Below are positions 1-8,237 of a DNA stretch of 24,792 bases, one piece after another. How positions within the stretch are numbered: the first letter of the stretch is position 1; the number at the start of each line of letters is the position of its first letter. Under the pieces are notes generated by a model. It was given only the letters and a program-made list of their open reading frames with translations, ran no database searches and was not told the DNA's origin. Made by a program: the position numbers and the translations under genes. The stretch lies in contig DDPD01000082.1 in the NCBI GenBank assembly GCA_002342025.1, forward strand, positions 1 through 24,792, given 5' to 3'. The stretch is from Moraxellaceae bacterium UBA2477. Its GTDB lineage: Bacteria > Pseudomonadota > Gammaproteobacteria > Pseudomonadales > Moraxellaceae.

Positions 1-357
1 GTCTTGTGGTTCCGCCAAATGGACCCGTTAGTGGCTAAACACTACAAGGGCGACTTGAGCAAAGCGAATATTTTGCCCGCCAAGCGCGAGCAAATTCTGA
101 ATTCGGCGCTGAATCGCGCGCAGCTGGAGAATCGTGCAGAAATGGAGCCGATCCCTGAAGGCGCTCCATCCAACATGGTTACCGATGGCCATGCCCGTTT
201 TCAATGCTCCGATTGTGGCTACATCTACGATGAACGCACGGGCTGCCCTAAGGAAGGCTTCCCTGCGGGCACCTTGTGGAGCAAGATTCCCGATACCTGG
301 CCCTGCCCTGACTGTGCAGTTCGAGAAAAAGTAGACTTTGTTGCGCTAAATCAGTAA
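1..357 (+). CDS. alkB: Alkane 1-monooxygenase with fused C-terminal rubredoxin (3' end only)
   Basis: Only the last 118 residues are present; the reading frame is open to the left edge, so the start lies outside the window. Residues 3-29 (WFRQMDP..., then KGDLSKANILPAKR) match the conserved end of AlkB membrane-bound diiron alkane hydroxylases, which oxidise the terminal carbon of n-alkanes at the inner membrane. A linker of about 35 residues leads into a rubredoxin domain: C69-S-D-C72-G-Y-I-Y-D and C102-P-D-C105 are the four expected iron ligands, with an extra Cys82. The rubredoxin would pass electrons to the diiron centre in cis, where most proteobacterial AlkB proteins use a separate rubredoxin. 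The gene is convergent with the DyP peroxidase. AlkB identity comes from a short tail motif plus the fused rubredoxin; a stand-alone rubredoxin with an unrelated N-terminus is the less likely alternative. Confidence 0.8.
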   Translation, partial: VLWFRQMDPLVAKHYKGDLSKANILPAKREQILNSALNRAQLENRAEMEPIPEGAPSNMVTDGHARFQCSDCGYIYDERTGCPKEGFPAGTLWSKIPDTWPCPDCAVREKVDFVALNQ

Positions 358-369
358 CGCAGTAGAGAT

Positions 370-400
370 AAGGTCCCGTGACTAACAAGCACGGGACCTT
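370..400. terminator. Hairpin between convergent alkB and DyP peroxidase genes
   Basis: A perfect 11-bp inverted repeat (AAGGTCCCGTG / CACGGGACCTT) with a 9-base loop lies 12 bases past the alkB stop and just before the end of the convergent peroxidase gene. No T-run follows on the + strand, since the next bases are CCCCGCC, so it is not a textbook intrinsic terminator. It may still act as a bidirectional transcription barrier or a 3'-end stabiliser. Confidence 0.5.
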
Positions 401-406
401 CCCCGC

Positions 407-1288
407 CTAAAGACCCAAAATCCGCAGATCCAGACGCTGATTGAGCATCGCAGGACACCACACATAGTGCGTGTTAAGCGGCTGACTAAAGCCAAACAAG
501 GCATCGATAATGCCGTCCTCAGCGCCCGACATACGCGTCAGTTGCGCTTCAAATGCATCAAACGAATGGCCGAAGGCGACAAACATTAACCCAGCCTGAC
601 TGCCAGCCGACCAAGGCATGGAACGTCTGAGCACAAATGCCTCGGGCTCGAAATCCTCCTGCGCAGTTCGTTTCACATGTGCAGACTCTGGTGCTTCGTC
701 TAACTCTTCATTATCGCTGCGCCTGCGACCCATGGCGTGATCTTGGGCTTCACTGGTCATCGCTTCAAAACGATCGAACTGATGCTGCCATTGCTGAATA
801 GCGGCAAAACTGGAACCCGCCAAATGAGGAGTTGCAGCATCTACACAGGCGGCTGCCAGAGCCAGATCGCCCTCTGGATTCTCTGTGCCATCTTTGTAGC
901 CGGTTAAGTCGCGGCCATCATCAAAGCGAAAAGCTTCTATGCGCTGATGGCGCTGAAAGGCCGGTTTAAGGCGCAGCGTCCAGACTCGTTCTGCGAGCAG
1001 CAGCTCCCCGCGATCATCTCCGCGTAACCACATCCAAAGCGCTATGGGCTGTTGGGGGAGCGAAACCAATGCATTGGGTATTGAAAACCCCTCCCGTAAG
1101 CCCGGCACCGAATGACCGAGTGCGGCCACCAGCGAAGTCCCTAGCCCGACAACACAGCTTTCGCCATCAGCGAAATTCTGAATCGCGCGCAAGGCCTCCG
1201 TAGCGGCCCCTACCTCCGACAGTAGGTAGCTCACATAGATACCGTGGCTGGGGACCTCTTGAAGTATGCCTTTCTGAATGAATTGCAC
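407..1288 (-). CDS. DyP-type heme peroxidase, class B (YfeX-like)
   Basis: This 293-residue protein is a dye-decolourising-type heme peroxidase, using H2O2 to oxidise organic substrates or porphyrins. The GxxDG signature is present as G130-Y-K-D-G134, with catalytic Asp133. His204 (SAHVKRT) is the likely proximal heme ligand and Arg221/Arg222 (LRRSMPW) the distal arginine. Length and lack of a signal peptide fit the cytoplasmic class-B/YfeX group. The start is GTG, supported by a good ribosome-binding site (AAGGAG, about 5 bases upstream); no in-frame ATG fits better. The C-terminus ends on the family core, without an obvious encapsulin-targeting tail. It is transcribed away from glcB's terminator and converges on alkB. 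The physiological substrate cannot be told from the sequence. Confidence 0.9.
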   Translation of the reverse strand: MQFIQKGILQEVPSHGIYVSYLLSEVGAATEALRAIQNFADGESCVVGLGTSLVAALGHSVPGLREGFSIPNALVSLPQQPIALWMWLRGDDRGELLLAERVWTLRLKPAFQRHQRIEAFRFDDGRDLTGYKDGTENPEGDLALAAACVDAATPHLAGSSFAAIQQWQHQFDRFEAMTSEAQDHAMGRRRSDNEELDEAPESAHVKRTAQEDFEPEAFVLRRSMPWSAGSQAGLMFVAFGHSFDAFEAQLTRMSGAEDGIIDALFGFSQPLNTHYVWCPAMLNQRLDLRILGL

Positions 1289-1311
1289 AGTATCTCCTTG
1301 GTTTTAAAAAT

Positions 1312-1352
1312 AAAAAAGCCGCCAGACCTAAGGCTAGGCTGGCGGCTTTTTT
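1312..1352. terminator. Intrinsic terminator downstream of glcB
   Basis: A strong hairpin has stem arms AAAAAAGCCGCCAG and CTGGCGGCTTTTTT, with a further CCTA/TAGG pairing inside the loop. Read on the minus strand it ends in six T residues about 15 bases after the glcB stop. It is nearly symmetrical but lies upstream of the peroxidase start, so its job is to end the glcB transcript. Confidence 0.9.
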
Positions 1353-1367
1353 AGTGCATCAATAGCA

Positions 1368-3539
1368 TTAACCCGCGAGCTTAGCCTTCAATTCGCGGCG
1401 GCGACGATGCAGCACAGGCTCTGTGTAGCCGTTAGGCTGTGCACAACCCTCAAAGACCAGTTCAGCTGCAGCTTGGTAGGCCACGCTGTCATCAAAGTTA
1501 GGTGCCATGGGGGTGTAGAGCGGGTCAGTGGCATTTTGCGCATCCACAACCGCAGCCATGCGCTGCATGGCTTCAACGACCTGGGCTTTCGTACAAATGC
1601 CGTGACGCAGCCAATTAGCCACGTGCTGGCTGGAGATACGAAGTGTTGCACGGTCTTCCATGAGGCCAATGTTGTTGATGTCTGGCACCTTAGAGCAACC
1701 CACGCCTTGGTCGATCCAGCGCACAACATAACCGAGGATGCCTTGGCAGTTGTTATCGAGCTCGTTTTTGATCTCTTCCGCTGTCCAGCTCGGATTAGCC
1801 GCGACGGGATAGGTCAGAATGTCGTCCAGAGAAGCGCGTGGACGCGACTTCAGCTGATTCTGAATGTCCTGCACCAAGACCTGGTGGTAGTGCGTGGCGT
1901 GCAGTGTTGCGCCTGTCGGCGACGGCACCCAAGCGGTATTAGCACCGGCCTTAGGATGAGCAATTTTCTGCTCCAACATACCCTTCATTAGGTCCGGCAT
2001 TGCCCACATGCCCTTACCAATTTGAGCTTTGCCTTGCAGACCACAGGCCAGGCCAATATCGACGTTCCAGTTCTCGTAGGCGGCGATCCACTTGGATGTC
2101 TTCATGTCGGCCTTGCGCACCATCGCGCCAGCTTCCATCGAGGTGTGCATTTCATCGCCGGTACGGTCGAGGAAGCCGGTATTGATGAAGATCACACGCT
2201 CTTTAGCCGCACGGATGCACTCCTTCAGGTTCACCGTGGTACGACGCTCTTCGTCCATGATGCCCATTTTCAACGTGTTGCGGGCCAGACCCAGTGCATC
2301 TTCCACGCGACCAAAGATCTCGTTAGCAAAAGCCACTTCTTCTGGACCGTGCATTTTCGGTTTAACGATATAGACCGATCCCGTACGCGAGTTGGACAGC
2401 TTATTGACCTTGAGCAGGTCGTGCTTAGCCGCCAGAACCGTCACCATGCAGTCCATGATGCCTTCAGGCACTTCCTGGCCCTTGTACAAAACAGCCGGGT
2501 TAGTCATGAGGTGGCCAACGTTACGCACCAGCAGCAGCGCACGACCATGGAGCGTGAACTCACCGCCGTTAGGCGCTTTGAATGTACGGTCGCCATTGAG
2601 CGAACGCGTTAAAGTCTTGCCGCCCTTCTCAAAGGACTCAGTCAGTGTGCCCTTCATGAGGCCCAGCCAATTGCCGTAAACCTCAACTTTGTCTTCAGCA
2701 TCTACGGCCGCAACCGAGTCTTCGCAATCTTGAATGGCGGTAATGGCAGACTCTAAGTTCACATCTTTGATGCCAGCCGCATCCGTCTTGCCAATTGGGT
2801 GCTCACGATCAAATTGAATTTCGGCATGCAAATTATTGTTTTTTAACAAAATGCTCGTTGGGTTTGTAATGTCGCCCGTGTAACCCACGAACTTCTCTGG
2901 TTGCGCTAACGCAACCGTTGCGCCCGAGCTCAAGGTGACCTGAAGCTGGCCGCCAACGATGGCATAGGCTGTGCTGTCTACGTGCGATCCAGACGCCAAT
3001 GGCGCTGATTGGTCCAAGAAATTACGGGCGAAGGCTATGACCTTGTTTCCGCGCACCGGGTTGTAGCCCTTGCCTTTTTCAGCTCCGCCTTCCTCCGAAA
3101 TGGCGTCGGTACCGTAGAGTGCGTCATACAACGAACCCCAACGTGCATTTGCCGCGTTCAGGGCATAACGAGCGTTTTTAACTGGCACAACGAGCTGAGG
3201 CCCAGCAATCGTGGCGATTTCGTCATCCACATTGTCAGGGCTAACGGCGAAATCAGCCCCTTCCGGAACCAAGTAGCCAATATCCGTCAAGAAAGTCTTG
3301 TAGGCTGCAAAATCGGCATTGCGATTAGCTTGATGCCAGGCATCAATTTTGGCCTGAATCGCATCACGCTTAGCTAACAGAGCTTGGTTCTTCGGCATGA
3401 GATCAGCCATGATCTGCTCTAACTGATCCCAGAAATGCTTAGGCTCTACACCTGTGCCTGGGGCCACGTCGTTGTTAACCAGATCAAAAAGCGATTTAGC
3501 GATAGCCAAATCGCCGTGTTGAATGCGCTGCTCAGTCAT
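1368..3539 (-). CDS. glcB: Malate synthase G
   Basis: Malate synthase G condenses glyoxylate with acetyl-CoA to give malate, the second step of the glyoxylate bypass, in the cytoplasm. The 723 residues equal the E. coli GlcB length. Family blocks are intact: the N-terminal MTEQRIQHGDLAIA, ARWGSLYDALYG, the catalytic Arg in VRNVGHLMT (about 339), the Mg-binding Glu/Asp in GIMDEERRT and FLDRTGDEMH (about 430 and 458), and the C-terminal GCSKVPDINN...LMEDRATL stretch holding the active-site Asp. I chose the ATG at 3539 over an upstream TTG that would add 13 residues. GAGG lies 9 bases before the ATG, and homologues begin here. It has its own candidate promoter and terminator, and lies downstream of a LysR gene on the same strand, with aceA beyond that. 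Confidence 0.97.
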   Translation of the reverse strand: MTEQRIQHGDLAIAKSLFDLVNNDVAPGTGVEPKHFWDQLEQIMADLMPKNQALLAKRDAIQAKIDAWHQANRNADFAAYKTFLTDIGYLVPEGADFAVSPDNVDDEIATIAGPQLVVPVKNARYALNAANARWGSLYDALYGTDAISEEGGAEKGKGYNPVRGNKVIAFARNFLDQSAPLASGSHVDSTAYAIVGGQLQVTLSSGATVALAQPEKFVGYTGDITNPTSILLKNNNLHAEIQFDREHPIGKTDAAGIKDVNLESAITAIQDCEDSVAAVDAEDKVEVYGNWLGLMKGTLTESFEKGGKTLTRSLNGDRTFKAPNGGEFTLHGRALLLVRNVGHLMTNPAVLYKGQEVPEGIMDCMVTVLAAKHDLLKVNKLSNSRTGSVYIVKPKMHGPEEVAFANEIFGRVEDALGLARNTLKMGIMDEERRTTVNLKECIRAAKERVIFINTGFLDRTGDEMHTSMEAGAMVRKADMKTSKWIAAYENWNVDIGLACGLQGKAQIGKGMWAMPDLMKGMLEQKIAHPKAGANTAWVPSPTGATLHATHYHQVLVQDIQNQLKSRPRASLDDILTYPVAANPSWTAEEIKNELDNNCQGILGYVVRWIDQGVGCSKVPDINNIGLMEDRATLRISSQHVANWLRHGICTKAQVVEAMQRMAAVVDAQNATDPLYTPMAPNFDDSVAYQAAAELVFEGCAQPNGYTEPVLHRRRRELKAKLAG

Positions 3540-3614
3540 GTGCATTTGCCTCGTTGATGCGTAAAGGGGTTGCGTCAACCATTGGCTGACGAAGGGGATG
3601 CAAAAAGTGGCGAT

Positions 3615-3643
3615 AGTCTAGCGAAAACTTTAACGCCGGTCAT
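3615..3643 (-). promoter_or_regulatory. Candidate sigma-70 promoter for glcB
   Basis: On the minus strand a -35-like ATGACC (3643-3638), a 17-base spacer and a -10-like TAGACT (3620-3615) precede glcB by about 75 bases. The -35 overlaps the stop codon of the LysR gene. This would let glcB be expressed independently of the regulator. It was found by eye, with 4 of 6 consensus matches in each box. Confidence 0.4.
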
Positions 3644-4644
3644 TCCCGATCAATGCGTGTACGTCGCCTAGGCACCCAATTGGCCTTTTCTGCGTCACGC
3701 TTTTCCTGCTCGGTAATCTGTCGTGCCACATACAAAATCAATTGACGTAGCCAGCGATGCGCTGGGCTGTGATGCAACAACGCACCCCAAGCCATCTTTA
3801 ACTCGAATTCAGGAATAAAAAATGGTGGGTCTTTCACCACCAGTTGGGGGTGATCGCTTTGCAAACGCGCAATACGCGTGGGTAAGGTGGCAATTAAGTC
3901 CGCTTTATGAGCCACCAAGGCAGGCATTTGATAGTGCCGCGTATAAATGGTGATACGACGACGCTGACCAATACGCTCTAGCGCGGCATCAATTTGCCCC
4001 ATACCGCCACGATCGGGGTTCATGCCAAAGCCAATACCCATGCCGGTTTTGGAAACCCAAATATGCTGGGACTCTAAATAGCTCTTCAAATTGAAGCGTA
4101 CCGCCGCCGGGTTGCTACGGTTTAAGAGGCAGGAAAAGCTATCCGACCACAGCGTAACCTGATGAAATGATTGAGGTATTTCATTAAAACGGTTAATCGC
4201 AAGGTCTATCTTGCCTTGTTCAATGTCTTGAATGCTCACATCAGATGGCGTGAGAAAGTCGAGCACCACATCCGGCGCCTCGGAACGTAACGCTTTCACG
4301 AGTGCGGGCATGAGCGTGGCCTCGGCATAGTCCGAGGTCATGATGCGAAATACACGCTTAGAGGTTAGTGGTCGGAATTCTTGCTTCGGTTCCATAATTT
4401 CAGTCACGGCAGATAAGGCCTGCCTGACCAATGGCGCCAGCTCCAATGCACGCTCGGTAGGTGCCATGCCCGTGCTTGAGCGTATCATCAACGGATCATT
4501 GAAGAGTTCACGTAAGCGCTTGAGACCATTAGACATTGCCGGTTGAGTGATGCCTAGCTGAGCGGCTGCTCGCGTCACACTTTGCTCTCGCAACAGCACA
4601 TCTAAATAGACCAGTAAGTTGAGATCGACTCTCTCAAGATTCAT
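3640..4644 (-). CDS. LysR-family transcriptional regulator, between glcB and aceA
   Basis: A 334-residue LysR-type regulator. The N-terminal winged helix-turn-helix is clear (DLNLLVYLDVLL, then SVTRAAAQLGITQPAMSNGL, then RLRELFNDPLMIR), with the family's APTERA stretch at its end. An effector-binding domain of the NodD/NahR-like subgroup follows (about residues 90-300), and the C-terminal tail is rich in charged residues. It is divergent from aceA, and glcB lies directly downstream on its own strand. This placement makes control of the glyoxylate-bypass genes the natural inference, but the effector is unknown. The start is uncertain: ATG 4644 matches the usual family N-terminus, while ATG 4665 would add 7 residues; neither has a clear ribosome-binding site. 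I do not recognise a specific named orthologue. Confidence 0.92.
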   Translation of the reverse strand: MNLERVDLNLLVYLDVLLREQSVTRAAAQLGITQPAMSNGLKRLRELFNDPLMIRSSTGMAPTERALELAPLVRQALSAVTEIMEPKQEFRPLTSKRVFRIMTSDYAEATLMPALVKALRSEAPDVVLDFLTPSDVSIQDIEQGKIDLAINRFNEIPQSFHQVTLWSDSFSCLLNRSNPAAVRFNLKSYLESQHIWVSKTGMGIGFGMNPDRGGMGQIDAALERIGQRRRITIYTRHYQMPALVAHKADLIATLPTRIARLQSDHPQLVVKDPPFFIPEFELKMAWGALLHHSPAHRWLRQLILYVARQITEQEKRDAEKANWVPRRRTRIDRE

Positions 4645-4673
4645 AGAATGAATACCGACAATCATGGTTATAT

Positions 4674-4684
4674 ATTTTGAAAAT
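4674..4684. promoter_or_regulatory. Candidate LysR operator in the lysR-aceA divergent region
   Basis: The 11-base palindrome ATTTTGAAAAT sits in an AT-rich patch just upstream of the LysR gene and overlaps the proposed -35 of aceA. LysR regulators commonly bind T-N11-A palindromes in such shared intergenic regions. T4671 and A4683 fit that spacing. The assignment is inference from position and symmetry only. Confidence 0.3.
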
Positions 4685-4704
4685 TATGCCACAGATCGTA
4701 GACT
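4677..4704 (+). promoter_or_regulatory. Candidate sigma-70 promoter for aceA
   Basis: TTGAAA (4677-4682), a 16-base spacer and TAGACT (4699-4704) lie about 70 bases upstream of the aceA start. The -35 matches consensus at 5 of 6 bases and the -10 at 4 of 6. The -35 overlaps the candidate LysR operator, which would allow direct control. Confidence 0.4.
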
Positions 4705-4773
4705 GCGCGAGCTTTCTGCCAATACCTGCTTTCTAGCGTGCTGGCACCATCTAACCCTGAACAGGAAATCGTC

Positions 4774-6375
4774 ATGACTACATATAAGTCTGCGTTGGAA
4801 CACGTTCGCGCCGTTAAGGCTAAGCTCGGTGGCACCTGGGGTGCTATCCACCCAGAAGACGCTGCTCGCATGATCGTGCAAAACCGCTTCCGCACCGGTC
4901 TGGACATCGCCAAGTACACCGCCGCCATCATGCGTAAAGACATGGCCGAGTACGATGCCGATTCCAGCAAGTACACCCAGTCCTTGGGTTGCTGGCACGG
5001 TTTCATCGCTCAGCAAAAGATGATTGCCAACAAGAAGTACTTCGGCACCACCTCGAAGAAGTACATCTACCTGTCGGGCTGGATGGTTGCTGCCCTGCGC
5101 TCGGACTTCGGCCCACTGCCCGACCAGTCCATGCACGAAAAGACCTCGGTTCCTGCACTGATCGAAGAAATCTACACCTTCTTACGTCAGGCCGATGCCC
5201 GCGAACTGAACGACCTGTTCCGTGCTCTGCAGAAGGCAGAAGACGCAGGTGACAGCGCTAAGGCCGCCGAAATCGAAGCCAAGATCAACGGTTTCGAAAC
5301 CCACGTTGTGCCTATCATTGCCGACATCGATGCCGGTTTCGGTAACGAAGAAGCGACCTACCTGCTGACCAAAAAGATGATCGAAGCTGGCGCCTGCGCA
5401 ATCCAGATCGAAAACCAAGTGTCCGACGCTAAGCAGTGCGGTCACCAAGCCGGTAAAGTTACTGTTCCACACGAAGACTTCCTCGCGAAGATCAACGCTG
5501 TGCGTTTGGCATTCTTGGAGCTCGGCATTGACGAGGGCGTTATTGTTGCCCGTACCGACTCCGAAGGTGCTGACCTGACCCAGAAAATCCCTGTCTCCAA
5601 GCAGAAGGGCGACCTGGCTTCGCAGTACATCAGCTATCTCGACACCAAAGAAATCGACATCTCCGAAGCTGCTGATGATGAAATCCTGATCAAGCGCGAT
5701 GGCAAGCTGCATCGCCCAACACGTCTGCCATCCGGTCTGTACCAATTCCGTGAAGGCACACAAATTGATCGTGTGGTTCTGGACTGCGTTACTTCGCTGC
5801 AAAACGGCGCGGACATGCTGTGGATCGAAACCCCAACACCAAACGTTGCCGAAATCGCCCACATGGTCAACCGTGTGAAGGAAATCGTTCCGAACGCCAA
5901 GCTGGTTTATAACAACAGCCCATCGTTCAACTGGACTCTGAACTTCCGTCAACAGGCTTTTGACCGCCTGAAGGCTGAAGGCAAGGACGTATCAGCTTAC
6001 GATCGCGCCAAGCTGATGAGCGTTGACTACGACAACACCGAGCTGTCGAAGATCGCTGATGAAATGATCCGCACTTTCCAAGCTGACGCAGCACGTGAAG
6101 CCGGTGTATTCCATCACCTGATCACACTGCCAACCTACCACACAGCCGCTCTGTCGACTCACGAATTGGCCAAGGGCTACTTCGGCGACCAAGGCATGCT
6201 GGCCTACGTCGGTGGCGTACAGCGCAAAGAAATCCGTGAAGGTATTGCTTGCGTTAAGCACCAAGCCATGGCCGGTTCGGACATTGGTGATGACCACAAA
6301 GAAATGTTTGCCGGTGACAACGCCCTGAAAGCAGGCGATGCATCGAAAAACACCATGAACCAGTTCGGCGGCTAA
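4774..6375 (+). CDS. aceA: Isocitrate lyase (long form)
   Basis: Isocitrate lyase splits isocitrate to glyoxylate and succinate, the first step of the glyoxylate bypass. The 533 residues match the long pseudomonad/Acinetobacter type (about 530), not the 434-residue E. coli form. The catalytic loop is K220-Q-C222-G-H224, with the active-site Cys present. Metal- and substrate-binding stretches IADIDAGFGN (about 182-191) and YNNSPSFNW are intact. I chose ATG 4774, with AGGAA about 7 bases upstream, over a GTG at 4738 that would add 12 residues unlike the family. Codon use looks strongly biased, as in rpsA and gyrA, suggesting high expression. It is divergent from the LysR gene and ends at a strong terminator. 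It works with GlcB to let the cell grow on acetyl-CoA-yielding substrates. Confidence 0.97.
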   Translation: MTTYKSALEHVRAVKAKLGGTWGAIHPEDAARMIVQNRFRTGLDIAKYTAAIMRKDMAEYDADSSKYTQSLGCWHGFIAQQKMIANKKYFGTTSKKYIYLSGWMVAALRSDFGPLPDQSMHEKTSVPALIEEIYTFLRQADARELNDLFRALQKAEDAGDSAKAAEIEAKINGFETHVVPIIADIDAGFGNEEATYLLTKKMIEAGACAIQIENQVSDAKQCGHQAGKVTVPHEDFLAKINAVRLAFLELGIDEGVIVARTDSEGADLTQKIPVSKQKGDLASQYISYLDTKEIDISEAADDEILIKRDGKLHRPTRLPSGLYQFREGTQIDRVVLDCVTSLQNGADMLWIETPTPNVAEIAHMVNRVKEIVPNAKLVYNNSPSFNWTLNFRQQAFDRLKAEGKDVSAYDRAKLMSVDYDNTELSKIADEMIRTFQADAAREAGVFHHLITLPTYHTAALSTHELAKGYFGDQGMLAYVGGVQRKEIREGIACVKHQAMAGSDIGDDHKEMFAGDNALKAGDASKNTMNQFGG

Positions 6376-6392
6376 TCCCACCCAACAGGCTC

Positions 6393-6424
6393 AAAAAAAC
6401 CCACGCTTCGGCGTGGGTTTTTTT
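6393..6424. terminator. Intrinsic terminator after aceA
   Basis: A perfect 14-bp stem (AAAAAAACCCACGC / GCGTGGGTTTTTTT) is closed by a TTCG tetraloop and followed by a T-run, 17 bases past the aceA stop. It separates aceA from the following fadL-like gene on the same strand. Confidence 0.95.
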
Positions 6425-6522
6425 ATGGGTTTAATTTGTAACATCGTTATTTCAGTCTTGCTGTGAATGACCAGTCTGTAGGAAACTCCATTCATCGAAA
6501 ACAAGAATAACGAGGATACTCC

Positions 6523-8187
6523 ATGGTATCGCAACGCCCTCTTTTCATTCTCCGTACCCTCACCTTCTCCATGCTGTCCTTAGCCGCTTCAACGAGCATG
6601 GCGGGCGGTTTAGATTTGCCTACCATTACGGCGTCCCACCAAGGCACTTCGAATGCCAACGGTGCGGAAGCTAACGATCCTTCCGTGATTTATTATAATC
6701 CAGCCGGTTTGGCGCGAATGAAAGCTGGCATACAGTTTTCACAGGGTGTTTCGGCGCTAATCATTAACGGTAAGGTGGAAGCGGACCAAAATGAATCTCG
6801 TCATGGCGCGGCTACCGATCAAAAATCAGATGAAGGCAACTCTTTAGCAGGTGACCCCAAAGCCAGTGGCAAACCAGGTACATTTTGGCCCCGTATTTTG
6901 GGTGCGGGTGGCGCCTTTATCTCTATGCCAATTGACGACATGATCACTGCAGGCTTAGGCGTATTTGCGCCCGGCGGTGGTAACTTAAATTATAAATCGG
7001 ATTGGACCGGCGCTTACCAAATTGACAGCATTGCTATTGAGTTAATCAATATTAATCCTTCTATTGGCATTCGCTTTGATGACAAGCACAGCCTAGGCTT
7101 TGGTGTTAGTGTTATTGCTGGTCATCTTCGCCAAAAAACCCAAATCGATGTTGAGGGAGTCTCGCCCTATCTTTTAAGAAGCGCGCTTGAGTCCGGCACG
7201 TTAAATTTAGCTGGATTGCCTACAGGCGGATTACTAGGCACAGCATTTAATACGGCTTGTGCAGGATCACTGGGCACCACATTAAGCTTATTAAGTAATC
7301 CCATTTGCCGTACGTTTATTCAAGACACACTGGGTGGACAGCTCGCCGACCCCAATAGCTCGGGTTCTGCTCAAGTTGAAATGTATGGCTACGGTTTAGG
7401 TTTTAACTTGGGCTATATGTTCGCAGTTAATGATAAAACACGGTTTGGACTCGCCTATCGCTCTGAGAGCAAGGTTAAGTTTCGTGGCGACCTAGAGTGG
7501 GACATTAAAAATATTCGGGGATCAGCTGTTTATAATCTTTTACAGCCCAATCAAACCTTAGAAGAATACTTACGTGAAAACCTAAGGCCAGACACCACGA
7601 CAAAAGGTAATTTGATTATCCCTGCAAGAACTTCTGCCAACGTATTTCATCAGTTAAATGATAAAATTGATTTAATGGCTGACTTTACATTTATTGAAAC
7701 CTCAGCAGTCGATAAAATCCGAGTTCAACTGCTTGATGTTAAAAGAAACGATGGCAGTCGTATTAAGCAAGGTGATGCCGGTATTGATACGAACTGGAGA
7801 GACTCATTTAAAGTTTCCTTCGGCGGCAACTACCACCATGACGATAAGCTGACCCTAAAATCCGGCTTTCAATATGATATGACACCCGTGCCTTCTGCCG
7901 AGTTTAGACACCCTGGCGCACCAGACAGCGATCGCTACATGTTCTCGGTGGGTGCCAATTACAAGCTTAAAAAGAACCTAACCGTTGATGCGGCCTACAG
8001 CGTAACTTTCCTCGCCGACTCCGAATCAAACTACACCGATCGTTGCCGTACGTTGACGCGGGATGATGCAGAAGGCAACTATGACCCGAACGGCGAAAGC
8101 TGCACGGGCAATGGTGGGAAATTCAAAGGCCGCTTCTTTGACACTACCATTCAAACACTTAGCGTTCAGATGAACCAAAAGTTCTAA
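6523..8187 (+). CDS. OmpP1/FadL/TodX-family outer-membrane channel, paralogue 1
   Basis: A 554-residue outer-membrane beta-barrel of the FadL type, which moves long-chain fatty acids or other hydrophobic molecules across the outer membrane by lateral diffusion. It has a signal peptide with probable cleavage after A27 (SMA/GG), the N-terminal hatch with the NPAG motif (residues 59-62), repeated beta-strand patterns and a C-terminal Phe (MNQKF). The start ATG has GAGGA 6 bases upstream. Two cysteine pairs, C246/C262 and C508/C527, are mirrored in the second paralogue. The middle of the gene is visibly richer in A and T than aceA before it. It lies between the aceA terminator and a convergent terminator shared with ttcA, so it is probably monocistronic. 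The substrate is not certain; alkanes or fatty acids are likely given the neighbours. Confidence 0.9.
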   Translation: MVSQRPLFILRTLTFSMLSLAASTSMAGGLDLPTITASHQGTSNANGAEANDPSVIYYNPAGLARMKAGIQFSQGVSALIINGKVEADQNESRHGAATDQKSDEGNSLAGDPKASGKPGTFWPRILGAGGAFISMPIDDMITAGLGVFAPGGGNLNYKSDWTGAYQIDSIAIELININPSIGIRFDDKHSLGFGVSVIAGHLRQKTQIDVEGVSPYLLRSALESGTLNLAGLPTGGLLGTAFNTACAGSLGTTLSLLSNPICRTFIQDTLGGQLADPNSSGSAQVEMYGYGLGFNLGYMFAVNDKTRFGLAYRSESKVKFRGDLEWDIKNIRGSAVYNLLQPNQTLEEYLRENLRPDTTTKGNLIIPARTSANVFHQLNDKIDLMADFTFIETSAVDKIRVQLLDVKRNDGSRIKQGDAGIDTNWRDSFKVSFGGNYHHDDKLTLKSGFQYDMTPVPSAEFRHPGAPDSDRYMFSVGANYKLKKNLTVDAAYSVTFLADSESNYTDRCRTLTRDDAEGNYDPNGESCTGNGGKFKGRFFDTTIQTLSVQMNQKF

Positions 8188-8199
8188 TCTGACTGACAC

Positions 8200-8233
8200 A
8201 AAAAAGCCGGCTGATGATAACGCCGGCTTTTTT
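8200..8233. terminator. Bidirectional terminator between fadL-like gene and ttcA
   Basis: Stem arms AAAAAAGCCGGC and GCCGGCTTTTTT with a 10-base loop lie between the ends of two convergent genes. Each strand reads as a GC-rich hairpin followed by six T residues, so it can serve both transcripts. Confidence 0.93.
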
Positions 8234-8237
8234 CTGC

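Noticed and set aside
407..430. The C-terminus of the DyP peroxidase as a possible encapsulin cargo-loading peptide.
   Set aside because: The protein ends on the family core (LDLRILGL) without the usual flexible extension, and no encapsulin gene is in the window.
5182..5952. A 256-codon open frame on the minus strand, opposite aceA.
   Set aside because: It is a shadow of the biased aceA codons; the + strand frame holds all isocitrate lyase motifs.
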